Assembly: GCA_964035015.1 (NCBI GenBank)
Contig: OZ036004.1
Span: forward strand, 13,959,427-14,023,426
Length of the DNA stretch: 64,000 bases
Direction: 5' to 3'
Origin: Corallium rubrum
Taxonomy: Eukaryota; Cnidaria; Anthozoa; Scleralcyonacea; Coralliidae
Shown: positions 32,345 through 40,852 of the stretch, one piece after another
How positions within the stretch are numbered: position 1 is the first letter of the stretch
Layout: each line of letters starts with the position of its first letter
Notes under the pieces: model-generated
The model's database searches: none
Told to the model about the DNA's origin: nothing
Seen by the model: the letters and a program-made list of their open reading frames with translations, nothing else
Program-made: the position numbers and the translations under genes

Positions 32345-33292
32345 CTATTTCAGAAATTGGATGAGTGGTTTTAACTCGTCGTCAGCAAGTTGTTCCTCCC
32401 CAATAGTTTGCAAAGGAGGGAGAAGCGCTGGAATGGCGAAACACAATGACTCGTTGGTAAGCGCTGGTTGGAGGAGACACACGGAGGGTGCATCTGCGTT
32501 AGAGGAGACGACTTCTGCAGAAGCTTCAGGGGACTCCTCGTCACACTCGGGAGAGCGTGAAAGAGCGTCAGCATTATCGTTTAGTTTGCCTCGGCGGTGT
32601 TCGATCGTGAATTCATATTCGCTTAGTTTCAAAGCCCATCTTGCTAACCGACCGCTGCTGTGCTTGACACTCAAGAACCAACGAAGACTATCGTGATCTG
32701 TTTGAATGGTAAATTTTCGGCCGTACAAGTATGGGCGTAGTTGATCACAGGCCCACACAATAGCCAGGGCTTCAAGCTCTCTGACATTCCATTTCCTGCT
32801 CTGCGGGTGTAAGAGAACGGCTTAAATAGGCGATGACGTGTTCTACACCGTCGCTGTCTTTTTGGGCCAAGACTGCGCCAAGTCCTTTAAGAGATGCATC
32901 CGTTTGAAGAAGAAAGGGAAGATCGAAGTTGGGACAAATAACCACTGGATCAGTCGTTATTCGGTGTTTGAGCTCTTCGAAGCTGCGGTTCAATCGCTTC
33001 AGTCCATTGAAAGGGAATATCTTTCTGTAAAGCCTGACGTAGAGGGAAGGAGATCTTGGCATAATCTTGGATGAATCGACGATAGTAGGATGTTAACCCT
33101 AGAAACGAACGGATTTCTTTCAAGGATGTTGGTTTTGGAAAGTTAGTTACAGACTTGACTTTTGTCGGGTCAGGCTTGATTTCCCCTTGAGCGGTTACGA
33201 CGTGGCCAACAAAAGTTACCGTTTGACAAGCGAGTTTGCACTTTCTGGGTTGGAGGGTCAGTTTAGCCTGCCGTAATCTGTCGAACACTTGT
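32345..33292 (-). pseudogene. Ty3/gypsy RT thumb and RNase H
   Basis: From the gap edge leftwards: VFDRLRQAKLTLQPRKCKL, VTFVGHVVTAQGEIKPDP and IRSFLGLTSYYRRFI (RT thumb/connection), then [53 protein letters not shown] and [20 protein letters not shown] (RNase H with its Asp residues). At least two frameshifts. The RT palm is lost in the gap. Confidence 0.85.
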
Positions 33293-33492
33293 NNNNNNNN
33301 NNNNNNNNNNNNNNNNNNNNNNNNNNNNNNNNNNNNNNNNNNNNNNNNNNNNNNNNNNNNNNNNNNNNNNNNNNNNNNNNNNNNNNNNNNNNNNNNNNNN
33401 NNNNNNNNNNNNNNNNNNNNNNNNNNNNNNNNNNNNNNNNNNNNNNNNNNNNNNNNNNNNNNNNNNNNNNNNNNNNNNNNNNNNNNNNNNNN
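33293..33492. other. Scaffold gap of 200 N
   Basis: Exactly 200 N, a conventional placeholder length. Adjacency of the gypsy element and the Polinton across it is not proven. Confidence 0.99.
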
Positions 33493-33507
33493 ACAGTTGC
33501 CAGTCGT

Positions 33508-34010
33508 AGTAGTATAGAACATGAGGGTATGGGCGCACTTTTTTTTTTCCCAACAAAGGCAGCCCCCAGATGATCAGATTTAGCAAGGAGGGTCGCCCAA
33601 AACGGTAAGCTTTTTTAAAAAATTTTTTAAGTATAAGAAAAAGGGACGAAAAGAGACCCAAACCAAAAAAAAAAAATTCGGAATTCATCAAGAAAGGATG
33701 TTTGAAAGGGGAAAATAATTTTCGCGCCTCCCAAAACCCATTTTCGTCTGCTTATACTTCAAAAAAGTGAGAAAAACGATCCACCCCTTCCAGACGCCTC
33801 TGCTGGGTTTGATATGGGACACCTAAAAGCGATCAGGGTTGTGGTTTTGACACACATTTCACTTACTCCCCGATTTCTGTTCAGGTACTTTTGTTTTGTG
33901 TTGGTACACATGTTTTCCCACAGTTACACCACCAGATAGCAGTCCGAGGCATGGTATGTACGGTGTGATCATGGCTACGACATCACTCTTTTCCCATAGT
34001 GAGTGGTCAA
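33508..34010. repeat. Left terminal inverted repeat region of the Polinton
   Basis: The outer ~100 bp match the right terminus in inverted orientation. The inner part (about 33880-33995) matches the last ~110 bp of the terminal gene at 52.45-52.58 kb. Between these, 33735-33830 matches right-end sequence in the opposite sense (CATTTTCGTCTGCTTATACT against CATTTTTCTGGGTGCTTATA), so the left end contains a local foldback. Homopolymer runs hint at sequencing error. Confidence 0.65.
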
Positions 34011-34041
34011 CGCTTTTTCCATATGTAGTAAATAATACCAC
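33859..34041 (-). pseudogene. Inverted partial copy of the Polinton's last gene
   Basis: Contains VVAMITPYIPCLGLLSGGV and TVGKHVYQHKTKV, nearly identical to the C-terminus of the 195-residue protein encoded at 52011-52598 at the other end. The N-terminal part of that protein is absent. Either the inverted termini once extended into the gene or the end was duplicated by recombination between termini. Confidence 0.75.
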
Positions 34042-34738
34042 ATGATAGGATAATAACCAGATACTCTCCTGTGAGAATAATAGTTTTACCGCCTGCCTTT
34101 TCTATGACCGTCCATGGTATGATAGATCCTTTTGCTGCCGGATGTAGCTTCTCCCACTTTTTGGCTTGGTGTACGATATCTGATCCTTTTCGTGTCAGTC
34201 CAACCGACAACCCAGTTACTATCGCGATAACCGATAAACCAACAGCAGTTATGATGCCAGCTCTTTTCAGGGCCCTTTCTGAGAGACTTTCTTGCCATTC
34301 GTCATAATACTTCCGGATATTAGTTCTTAGGTCATCAGCACTCTGATCTGTGATTGTACTAGGGTTAAGCTCTTCACCAAGGTACTCTAACTCGTAATAT
34401 TCACCTTTGTTTTCAAAGTCATAAATCTTACTTAGGACAAAAATTCTCCTGTCAAGCAGATAACGTAAGAAGGCAGGATCTATACATTGTGGCTCAAGGT
34501 TAAGAGTTTCTGTGAAAAGTTCTTCCAATTTTCTATGTGATTCCAACACCATCTCATCCCTAAGTCTTAACCTATTATTCAGGTTTATGTTTACGGATGG
34601 TTCTCCCTCTGGTCCGGTGGTTGTGTAACGGACAGTTGAGCCCCCACCGAAGTCAGTTTCGTCTTGGCCCTCAGTTTCATCTAACTCATTTGACTCAGGT
34701 GTTCTGTCTTCCATTTCGTAAGATTCTCTCCCTTCCAT
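34007..34738 (-). CDS. Polinton membrane protein, 243 aa
   Basis: Function unknown. The N-terminal third is strongly acidic (EMEDRTPESNELDETEGQ), the middle is helical and charged, then comes a hydrophobic stretch IITAVGLSVIAIVTGLSVGL at about 165-185, an amphipathic segment, and a C-terminal membrane anchor VIILSCGIIYYIW followed by KKR. The architecture parallels the 413-residue protein at 46922-48163 (acidic head, Ala/Gly-rich hydrophobic segment, C-terminal anchor ending in basic residues), so the two may be distant paralogues. It begins at a TATTATATT-ATG motif. A membrane-active virion component is plausible but is inference. Confidence 0.7.
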   Translation of the reverse strand: MEGRESYEMEDRTPESNELDETEGQDETDFGGGSTVRYTTTGPEGEPSVNINLNNRLRLRDEMVLESHRKLEELFTETLNLEPQCIDPAFLRYLLDRRIFVLSKIYDFENKGEYYELEYLGEELNPSTITDQSADDLRTNIRKYYDEWQESLSERALKRAGIITAVGLSVIAIVTGLSVGLTRKGSDIVHQAKKWEKLHPAAKGSIIPWTVIEKAGGKTIILTGEYLVIILSCGIIYYIWKKR

Positions 34739-34792
34739 AATATAATAGGTTATATTACTTTTTTCATTGTGCTACCCCGTTGTCGGTTTTAA

Positions 34793-37700
34793 TTAGATAT
34801 TATTATGTCCATACGCGTAGGAGCTGACCCCATTTTCCAACAGGTATCTCTTATCATCAAAGCATGAGAGTGACACCTTATTAATTTCATAACTACCCAA
34901 CTCATGTTTTACGCTTCGGATGGTTTTCATTTTTTGAAATACCTGTTTTTTACCGAGTAATACGTTTTTGTAGTTTTCGTGTTTGATCTGTTTCTTAGTG
35001 ACACTCTTCTTAATTCCCTTCGCGGTTTTGCCACCTGTTCCGTTGTCTTTCAGGTAAGAATACATTTTACTTCTGAGACCAACGAATTCGGTTATGGGAA
35101 CGTCAGCCGCCTCGTCCTTCATCTTTCCAATAACCTTCTTGTTAGATTTGTTGTGATACGGAGAGTTTTCTGGATAGTCTGAGTTGTCAAAAATGTCTTT
35201 ATCAGCCCAAAAGTCCTTATAAACGTCTTCCGCCTCAATTTCATATGTCAGGCTGTCCGTATCTGTAAACAACAACTTAGCCCTACTTCCATATTTGTCT
35301 AACACATAATTGTAATGAAAATCGTACATTAGGGTTTTAGATAGATCCAGAATACACATACCAACGTATGCTGGTCGGTTTAACGTCAAGACCTCCTTAA
35401 TCTTATGAACAGCAACCAGGTTTTCGTTGAATATTTTGGCGGACACAAAGGTTGGTTTGGAAGCCAGCCTCAACAGCTTTTCTTCACACGTGACCAACCG
35501 GACGTCGACACGCTTTCTCAGGTTTTCCATTGTTTTACCGAAAACGCTGTTGTTCATCAGCTTAAAGAAGTCCTTTTCAAAGGCGTTTTTGGCAGCAGTT
35601 CTCTTCACCGTGTTGAAGTTGATGTACTGCTTCAACCAAGCCGATTGACTGAACAACAAAACCCGGTGAACTTTTTTCACCCTTATCCCAAGCCTAACGT
35701 ACAGCTGTAGGTTTCTATAGTGGACGACATACCTTTCCTTTCCCATTAGGTTGGTTACCAACTTACTAACACCACCAACACTGACACCGAACTTCCTCCT
35801 AATCTCAGAACAATACTCCGACAGGATATCTTCCCGTATTTCCATCTTCTCAGGGGCTAATGGGTAGTCGTTGTGTAGATCGTGGAGTTCAGGAGGATAC
35901 TCAAGATCAACCTCAAGTATCATCCCAGTCCGACTGTCATTTTCCGGAAGTTCCCAAGCCAAGTTTTTCAGCTTACCCTCACTCATCCACTTAAATCCAC
36001 CAGTCGGAAGGCACTGACTCATGGCCCAACCATATAGATTATTGGCGTCCAAATACATTATATACTTTACAGCCTCGTTCTCACTATACCCCTTCATATA
36101 TGGGTTGTTTGCTTTCCCATATCTGTTGGCTATGTAACTGACACCACCTCTCAGTCCTTTCTCGATGAACTGGAACATGTCGATGTCAGTCATCAGCTCC
36201 AGCTCAATCCCAGTCATTTTCAGCATAGCGTCCCATGCCAACCCAGGTGAAGTGAAGTAGTGACAGGGGTCCAACCCATAGTACTGAACACAGGTCTTCC
36301 TAAAGTTCTCAAAGACGTCAGCTAACAGCAACACATCTGATTTCAGATACACGTCATGGTAGTTTCCCATTGTACTCATCCCAAACGACTCCCAAACCTT
36401 CAAAGCGTGTTGGTAATCGGTGTCTGATATCTCCTCATCATTCAACACGCTATAAAACTCACTCCTTGGTGGTAACTCCGTTTCCTCAAACCGACTGAAG
36501 TTGTCCATGTAGTCATAGGGGTAAACACCCTTCGTCCTCATCAGGTCCGACCGGGGACCAAATTCTTCGGCTGTGTATTTAAAGGCGTCCCCTGGGAGAT
36601 TCCCCACTAACCTATCCAATGAACTACTCATGAACTGAAAACTGTCTAGAAACACAAGGTTCTTACCTAACATGAAGGCCATGTACTTCTCCATATTACT
36701 CGGTATGACGTTAATCTCCTGTCCGAACTTTCCGATCTCCCCCATGATGAGATGACTATCATAACCCCTCAGGTTGTGTAAGATGACTGGTATCTTATCA
36801 GTTAATCTATGATTTCTGTTACAAAGCTGATGGGCCGATCCCCGGTACCTTCCCGTCACATGACAATGGTCCCGGACCCTAACGTCCTCTGCTGTGTACT
36901 CCCGACCACAGATGTGACACTTTCTAGCGTCCCTAAAGTTCACCACATTAGCGTCACTCAGAACCATGTCCTGGTTGAAATGATCTTTTTTTGTATTCTT
37001 ACAGTACTCCACCTCTTCCAACATCTTTCCGATGAACTTGTTGACAGCACCAGGACCTCTGTACACCTGGACATCCTTACTGTATCTATCGTCGTAACAA
37101 CAGACAACCTTGTACCCATAACCACAATCAGTATGTTTCTGATACTTCTCCATGTATGGTCTCCTCTCTTTCTCCTCTCGGTCTGACTCCGGCACCTCCG
37201 GTCTGTCGACCTTTTCCGTGATCGCCTCGAAGTCAGCGTACACAACAAACGGAACGTTTAACTGTTTATGGAAATTACTGTACTTCAACACGTTCTTACC
37301 GGGGTCAGGCATCCTAACAGCCTGTTTACCATTCACACTGATACACACAACCTTATGCCTATCCAGAACCTCCGTTGAACTAAAACATTGGAGGCAGTAA
37401 ACACAGAAGTGTTTTCTCCTCCTATGTTTTGTTTTGTTGTACATAAACCTATCAAAGTCCCTGATGAGGACGTAATGTCTGTTGTCCCCGTTGGTTATAA
37501 TCAGGAGGTTCATAAGGTCGGTGAATCTTTCCTCTGATACGTAAACCGGAAAGGTTAACCCGTCCTCATAACCAAAGACGTTGATACGTATCTCATTCTG
37601 TTTCTCCACCCGGTTGTACTGTTTTTGAGTCACTGGGAAGCTGATTCCACTATAATCCAAGTCGTCAACATGATCCCGGTATTTTGTGACCCTTTGTGAG

Positions 37701-38350
37701 TCTTGTGGGACAGGAAACTTATGAGCCAGATGACACCACATAAAACACCTATCATCATTATTCTTAACGTTGATTAGCCCCTTCCGACTATGTCTCAACT
37801 CCTTAGGGAGGTCGACGTATGACGAGCCTTCCAGTGGACTGTAGACAGTCAGATTAACGTAGTGACCGTCGACTGAGTCCACCGTCCAGCCAGATCCCTC
37901 GCTTATCCACCGGGCTATCCTAGTCACCACCTCCTCATTCGCGGTGTTAACGTCCTGACCGATCTCACCGTCGTTGATTATAGTCCTGATGTGGCTGTTG
38001 AAGTGAGCCGTCTTATAAGTTGTTCCTCCGGACACCTCCTTCTCAAGCGTCACAACCAGCGTTTCAGCGAACTTCAACCCCCTCATCTCAGCCAGCTCCC
38101 GACGTAGCAGCCGTACCACATCATTTCTGAGGGCGTTTACCTGTTCCAGTGGGTGTTGGGACACAACAGCACAGCTGAACGACTTAGTCTTACCCCTCAG
38201 GGCTCTGTCTAACTGATTTATGTCGTAACCGATTAGTCTCTCGTAGAGACGGGGGTCTATATCATCGGGATAGTCAAACATGTCAGGGTCTAAGTCGTCG
38301 TCCTGGTGGATCATGACATCTGGATCCATCGTTATAACAGGGGTGATCAC
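34793..38350 (-). CDS. POLB: Protein-primed family B DNA polymerase (Polinton POLB), 1185 aa
   Basis: Replicates the element, probably by protein priming. Visible motifs in order: a C2H2-like finger CVYCLQCF...H-x4-C at about 316-336; Exo I YADFEAI at 371-377; a four-Cys/His endonuclease VII-like module from C478-HIC to RDHCHVTGRYRG and QLCN (about 478-511); Exo II NLRGYDSHLIM at 526-536; Exo III YLKSDVLLLAD at 668-678; Pol A DANNLYGWAM at 768-777; Pol B KLMNNSVFGKTMENLRKR at 930-947; Pol C FTDTDS at 1028-1033; and the KxY block GLRSKMYSY at 1091-1099. All catalytic aspartates are present and the frame is intact. Met8 (38329), preceded by TATAACG, is an alternative start; the ATG at 38350 lies inside the neighbouring zinc-ribbon gene. 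Length fits Polinton polymerases. Confidence 0.97.
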   Translation of the reverse strand: MITPVITMDPDVMIHQDDDLDPDMFDYPDDIDPRLYERLIGYDINQLDRALRGKTKSFSCAVVSQHPLEQVNALRNDVVRLLRRELAEMRGLKFAETLVVTLEKEVSGGTTYKTAHFNSHIRTIINDGEIGQDVNTANEEVVTRIARWISEGSGWTVDSVDGHYVNLTVYSPLEGSSYVDLPKELRHSRKGLINVKNNDDRCFMWCHLAHKFPVPQDSQRVTKYRDHVDDLDYSGISFPVTQKQYNRVEKQNEIRINVFGYEDGLTFPVYVSEERFTDLMNLLIITNGDNRHYVLIRDFDRFMYNKTKHRRRKHFCVYCLQCFSSTEVLDRHKVVCISVNGKQAVRMPDPGKNVLKYSNFHKQLNVPFVVYADFEAITEKVDRPEVPESDREEKERRPYMEKYQKHTDCGYGYKVVCCYDDRYSKDVQVYRGPGAVNKFIGKMLEEVEYCKNTKKDHFNQDMVLSDANVVNFRDARKCHICGREYTAEDVRVRDHCHVTGRYRGSAHQLCNRNHRLTDKIPVILHNLRGYDSHLIMGEIGKFGQEINVIPSNMEKYMAFMLGKNLVFLDSFQFMSSSLDRLVGNLPGDAFKYTAEEFGPRSDLMRTKGVYPYDYMDNFSRFEETELPPRSEFYSVLNDEEISDTDYQHALKVWESFGMSTMGNYHDVYLKSDVLLLADVFENFRKTCVQYYGLDPCHYFTSPGLAWDAMLKMTGIELELMTDIDMFQFIEKGLRGGVSYIANRYGKANNPYMKGYSENEAVKYIMYLDANNLYGWAMSQCLPTGGFKWMSEGKLKNLAWELPENDSRTGMILEVDLEYPPELHDLHNDYPLAPEKMEIREDILSEYCSEIRRKFGVSVGGVSKLVTNLMGKERYVVHYRNLQLYVRLGIRVKKVHRVLLFSQSAWLKQYINFNTVKRTAAKNAFEKDFFKLMNNSVFGKTMENLRKRVDVRLVTCEEKLLRLASKPTFVSAKIFNENLVAVHKIKEVLTLNRPAYVGMCILDLSKTLMYDFHYNYVLDKYGSRAKLLFTDTDSLTYEIEAEDVYKDFWADKDIFDNSDYPENSPYHNKSNKKVIGKMKDEAADVPITEFVGLRSKMYSYLKDNGTGGKTAKGIKKSVTKKQIKHENYKNVLLGKKQVFQKMKTIRSVKHELGSYEINKVSLSCFDDKRYLLENGVSSYAYGHNNI

Positions 38351-38939
38351 ATTCCGTTAGGTGTCGCTCCAACCACCTGATGTAGAACCTGTCCGGGGTA
38401 CGATCCCAGCCAAGCTCCTTATAAACAATCCCAAACAGATTGTTATCGAATAAGTCCTTCGTTTTCCCCTTTTTAAGATCCTTCATACCACCCAGTAACC
38501 CAATCCCTCTCCTTGAGCACAATCTGATGATGTAATAATTGTATCTGGACACATTACGACCTCTTATCAGACCCTTACTTCTCATCACCCGAAGAACCTT
38601 GGAAAAGTCGGATAAGACAACGTCAACGACTGTGTCCCTGACGACTCTGGTGAGTCTCTTCCTCATCCAACTATTTCTCGAATACTCACTTCTACGACCG
38701 GCCGCCCGGTATCTCCCGACAACATATCCATACTCCGTATCACCACATCCTGGACAGGAATACATCTCAGTACTCACCTTCACACGGAATCTGAGACAAT
38801 CCTCACACCACAACTTCGTACTACGTCTGGGTGGATCCCAAGCCGGGGCTTCGATCCCCATCTGCTTACAGACCCATTCAACGCTTGAAAACGGTAAACC
38901 CTTCAGCCCCTCCGGTAAGTCCGACAAGAAAACAGACAT
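38283..38939 (-). CDS. Zinc-ribbon protein, 218 aa, candidate viral transcription factor
   Basis: Four cysteines, C45-x2-C48 and C62-x2-C65 (CEDC and CPGC), form a zinc ribbon. A basic helical region, NSWMRKRLTRVVRDTVVDVV, and a C-terminal part with DLFDNNLFGIVYKELGW follow. The order ribbon-then-helical-domain recalls the VLTF3-like late transcription factors of large DNA viruses and some Polinton-like viruses, but I do not see their diagnostic residues clearly, so this is a hypothesis. The 3' end overlaps the start of POLB by up to 68 bp on the same strand in another frame. It starts at a TTTAGTTATA-ATG motif. Confidence 0.65.
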   Translation of the reverse strand: MSVFLSDLPEGLKGLPFSSVEWVCKQMGIEAPAWDPPRRSTKLWCEDCLRFRVKVSTEMYSCPGCGDTEYGYVVGRYRAAGRRSEYSRNSWMRKRLTRVVRDTVVDVVLSDFSKVLRVMRSKGLIRGRNVSRYNYYIIRLCSRRGIGLLGGMKDLKKGKTKDLFDNNLFGIVYKELGWDRTPDRFYIRWLERHLTECDHPCYNDGSRCHDPPGRRLRP

Positions 38940-38971
38940 TATAACTAAACCCTAACAAATCCCCTTAACCC

Positions 38972-39391
38972 CTACAAAACAAACCTAGACATCAGATACC
39001 CACCAACCAGACCAACAGACCCAATAAACAGGGTCTGATACTCTTTCATCTCACCCGATGGTTTGTAATAGTCAGACAACTCAGGCTTTGGTTGGGACGA
39101 CCCAACGGCCTCAGCCTGCCTCAACCTGTCCTTCAGCAGATCCAGAGCGTGATTCGTTGTGTTGATGTCAGCGTTGGCGTCAGACAGTTCCTGTCTCAAC
39201 CTCTGTATCCTATCCTTCCTACCCACCTCACTCTCGTACCATTTCTCCCTCGCCCTAGCCAGCTGCTTGAGGGCGTGGTTGTGTCTCTTAATCTCAGCTT
39301 CATACCCGGTGTGATTTAACTTTGAAAACAGGAATCCAGCGCCCGCGAAGGCCAAGGCGTTAAACAGTCCGCCAGCAACCACACTAGCCAT
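38972..39391 (-). CDS. Polinton membrane/coiled-coil protein, 139 aa
   Basis: N-terminal hydrophobic segment VAGGLFNALAFAGAGFLF at about 4-22, then a charged coiled coil beginning IKRHNHALKQLARAREKWY at about 34 and running to 95, and a C-terminal hydrophobic segment FIGSVGLVGGYLMSRFVL. Similar small proteins with the FxxANFLFSKL...IKRHN pattern are, as I remember, common in cnidarian Polintons; the function is not known to me. It begins at TAGTTATATAT-ATG and follows the nuclease gene in the same direction. Confidence 0.75.
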   Translation of the reverse strand: MASVVAGGLFNALAFAGAGFLFSKLNHTGYEAEIKRHNHALKQLARAREKWYESEVGRKDRIQRLRQELSDANADINTTNHALDLLKDRLRQAEAVGSSQPKPELSDYYKPSGEMKEYQTLFIGSVGLVGGYLMSRFVL

Positions 39392-39418
39392 ATATATAAC
39401 TAGAGATAATACACTCCG

Positions 39419-39817
39419 TCACAAAGATCCGATAATAGAATGGATGTTACGTCTTTCCCAATACGGAATTCTGATTAGGTAATGACCGTTGTCCTTGGCG
39501 TACTCGTCTTTCATCCGATCGTGTTCCTTCTGTACCCTAAAGCACCTTTCTGCCTCTTCCTGAGTCAACTTACCAGACCAGGTGGAAGGGCTGAAATGTT
39601 GTTCACCATCATACTCAATCAGTATGAAAGCGCCATCATTAATAGGTATCGCGAAGTCATACCTCAAAAGACCACCGCCCAACCCCACTAACCCATCAAA
39701 AGTCTTCTCCCTAACCGCCTCAATTCTGTTAACGCGTAAAGCATCCCACACATTCCTCTCTCCTCTAGACATAGGGGGCAGCCAACGTGTCTCAATCTCT
39801 ACGCTCATAGTAACCAC
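39419..39817 (-). CDS. PD-(D/E)XK-like nuclease, 132 aa
   Basis: The core LRYDFAIPINDGAFILIEYD followed by GEQHF matches the D...(I)EYDG-x-QH pattern of small restriction-endonuclease-fold proteins found in giant viruses and phages. The downstream RVQKEHDRMKDEYAKDNG and YLIRIPYWE blocks are typical of the same group. Asp, Glu and the following Asp/Gln are the likely metal and catalytic residues. Role unknown: end processing or recombination is possible. The second Met (MSVEIETRW, 39808) may be the start because the motif TTACT-ATG precedes it. Confidence 0.75.
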   Translation of the reverse strand: MVTMSVEIETRWLPPMSRGERNVWDALRVNRIEAVREKTFDGLVGLGGGLLRYDFAIPINDGAFILIEYDGEQHFSPSTWSGKLTQEEAERCFRVQKEHDRMKDEYAKDNGHYLIRIPYWERRNIHSIIGSL

Positions 39818-39837
39818 TGCATATGGAACCCCTTAGG

Positions 39838-40074
39838 CTACTTAGGCTTTGAAAAAGGGTCAACCGGTAGGTACCCCTTCGACTGGGCATATTTAATCCC
39901 AACTGTACTAATTCCAACGGCCAGAGCCAGCCTAACGGTACCCTTTACAGACTCAGGAGTACCCAAAGGTTCCCTCAGGACCTTCCTCGAAGCCATGGAG
40001 ACCGCCACAGCTCCGCTTGTGATCAGGAGGGCGTCGTAGAGCTCGTTCATCAGTTCTTTTCGGTCGGCTGACAT
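39838..40074 (-). CDS. Small Polinton membrane protein, 78 aa
   Basis: I prefer the ATG at 40074 (MSADRKELMNELYDALL) over the upstream one at 40101, because TTAGTATA directly precedes it and the longer form would overlap the next gene. Two weakly hydrophobic segments, LLITSGAVAVSMASRKVL and LALAVGISTVGIKYAQSK, are followed by the tail YLPVDPFSKPK. Small proteins of this type are, as I remember, recurrent in cnidarian Polintons. Function unknown. Confidence 0.7.
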   Translation of the reverse strand: MSADRKELMNELYDALLITSGAVAVSMASRKVLREPLGTPESVKGTVRLALAVGISTVGIKYAQSKGYLPVDPFSKPK

Positions 40075-40090
40075 TATACTAACACATATT

Positions 40091-40474
40091 TCATCCGTCA
40101 AAGGTGTCTAAAACCGGAGGGGTCTGGACGGGGTTCTGTGGCTCGACAGTTCCTTCCATTACCTTCTCCTCATCAACGGTTTTCAGTCTCTGAACCTCCC
40201 TTCTCTCCTGTCTCATAGTGTAATAAAGTGAGGCCCCACCGATAACCAACCCAACGGTTCCGATTAGATATCCGTAATAAGCTGACCGGCCACCAACCCC
40301 AGGACCAATCTCAGCCGCCAACCGCTCCCTGGCTTTTCTCTCCTTGGCTACCTTCGATATCTGAGCCAGTCGTTTACCAGCCTCCACCCGTTTTGGGTCC
40401 TTAACTTTCTCCGTCTTGACCACTGATGTCACCTTAGGGACTTCTAGGGTTTTCTCAGATGTTTCGTCAGCCAT
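40091..40474 (-). CDS. Basic single-pass membrane protein, 127 aa
   Basis: Lys/Arg-rich N-terminus with KDPKRVEAGKRLAQISK and KERKARERLAAE, then one membrane segment YYGYLIGTVGLVIGGASLYY at about 66-85, a charged stretch and a Pro-rich tail. It starts at TTAGTGTATAG-ATG. The basic region could bind nucleic acid; function otherwise unknown. Confidence 0.65.
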   Translation of the reverse strand: MADETSEKTLEVPKVTSVVKTEKVKDPKRVEAGKRLAQISKVAKERKARERLAAEIGPGVGGRSAYYGYLIGTVGLVIGGASLYYTMRQERREVQRLKTVDEEKVMEGTVEPQNPVQTPPVLDTFDG

Positions 40475-40486
40475 CTATACACTAAT

Positions 40487-40807
40487 CTATGTTTCATCTG
40501 TGAGGTCATCTGTAGGAATCTCTGTGGGAATCTCTAAGGAATCTGTGAGACTGTCTATAGGAATCTCTGAGGTCGTCTCTAAGGAATCTATGAGGTCATC
40601 TGTAGGGATCTCTGAGGCTGTTTGTGGAAAGTCTGTGAGATCATCTGTAGGGGTTCCTAAGACCGTCGGCCAAACAACAACAGACTCAGTCACGTAGTAC
40701 TCTCCCCTACGGTTTTTCCTAACACAATGTCTCATCACCCTGATAGCTCTTCTGAGGATGTTGAAGATAATCAGTATGGGCCGTCTAAGTCTCTTTGGGA
40801 TCTTCAT
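40487..40807 (-). CDS. Repeat-tailed small protein, 106 aa
   Basis: A basic N-terminus (MKIPKRLRRPILIIFNILRR) with a short hydrophobic stretch is followed by an acidic tail of repeats: PTDDLTDF, IPTDDLIDSLETTSE, IPIDSLTDSLEIPTE, IPTDDLTDET. The DNA shows a matching internal minisatellite of GAGGTCATCTGTAGGRATCTC-type units, so length probably varies between copies. Starts at ATTTTAT-ATG. Its promoter region is shared with the divergent kinase. Confidence 0.6.
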   Translation of the reverse strand: MKIPKRLRRPILIIFNILRRAIRVMRHCVRKNRRGEYYVTESVVVWPTVLGTPTDDLTDFPQTASEIPTDDLIDSLETTSEIPIDSLTDSLEIPTEIPTDDLTDET

Positions 40808-40852
40808 ATAAAATACAGGAGGTTTAGAGCCGTACCGTATACCTGAGGTATA
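40808..40852. promoter_or_regulatory. Divergent 45-bp spacer between 106-aa gene and kinase
   Basis: Each side ends in a TATA-type word touching the ATG (TTTTAT-ATG leftward, GAGGTATA-ATG rightward). The only other control sequence is CCGTATACC in the middle. Confidence 0.5.

Noticed and set aside
32950-33691. Open frames spanning the N run
   Set aside because: They are artefacts of translating undefined bases; only the RT part left of the gap is real.
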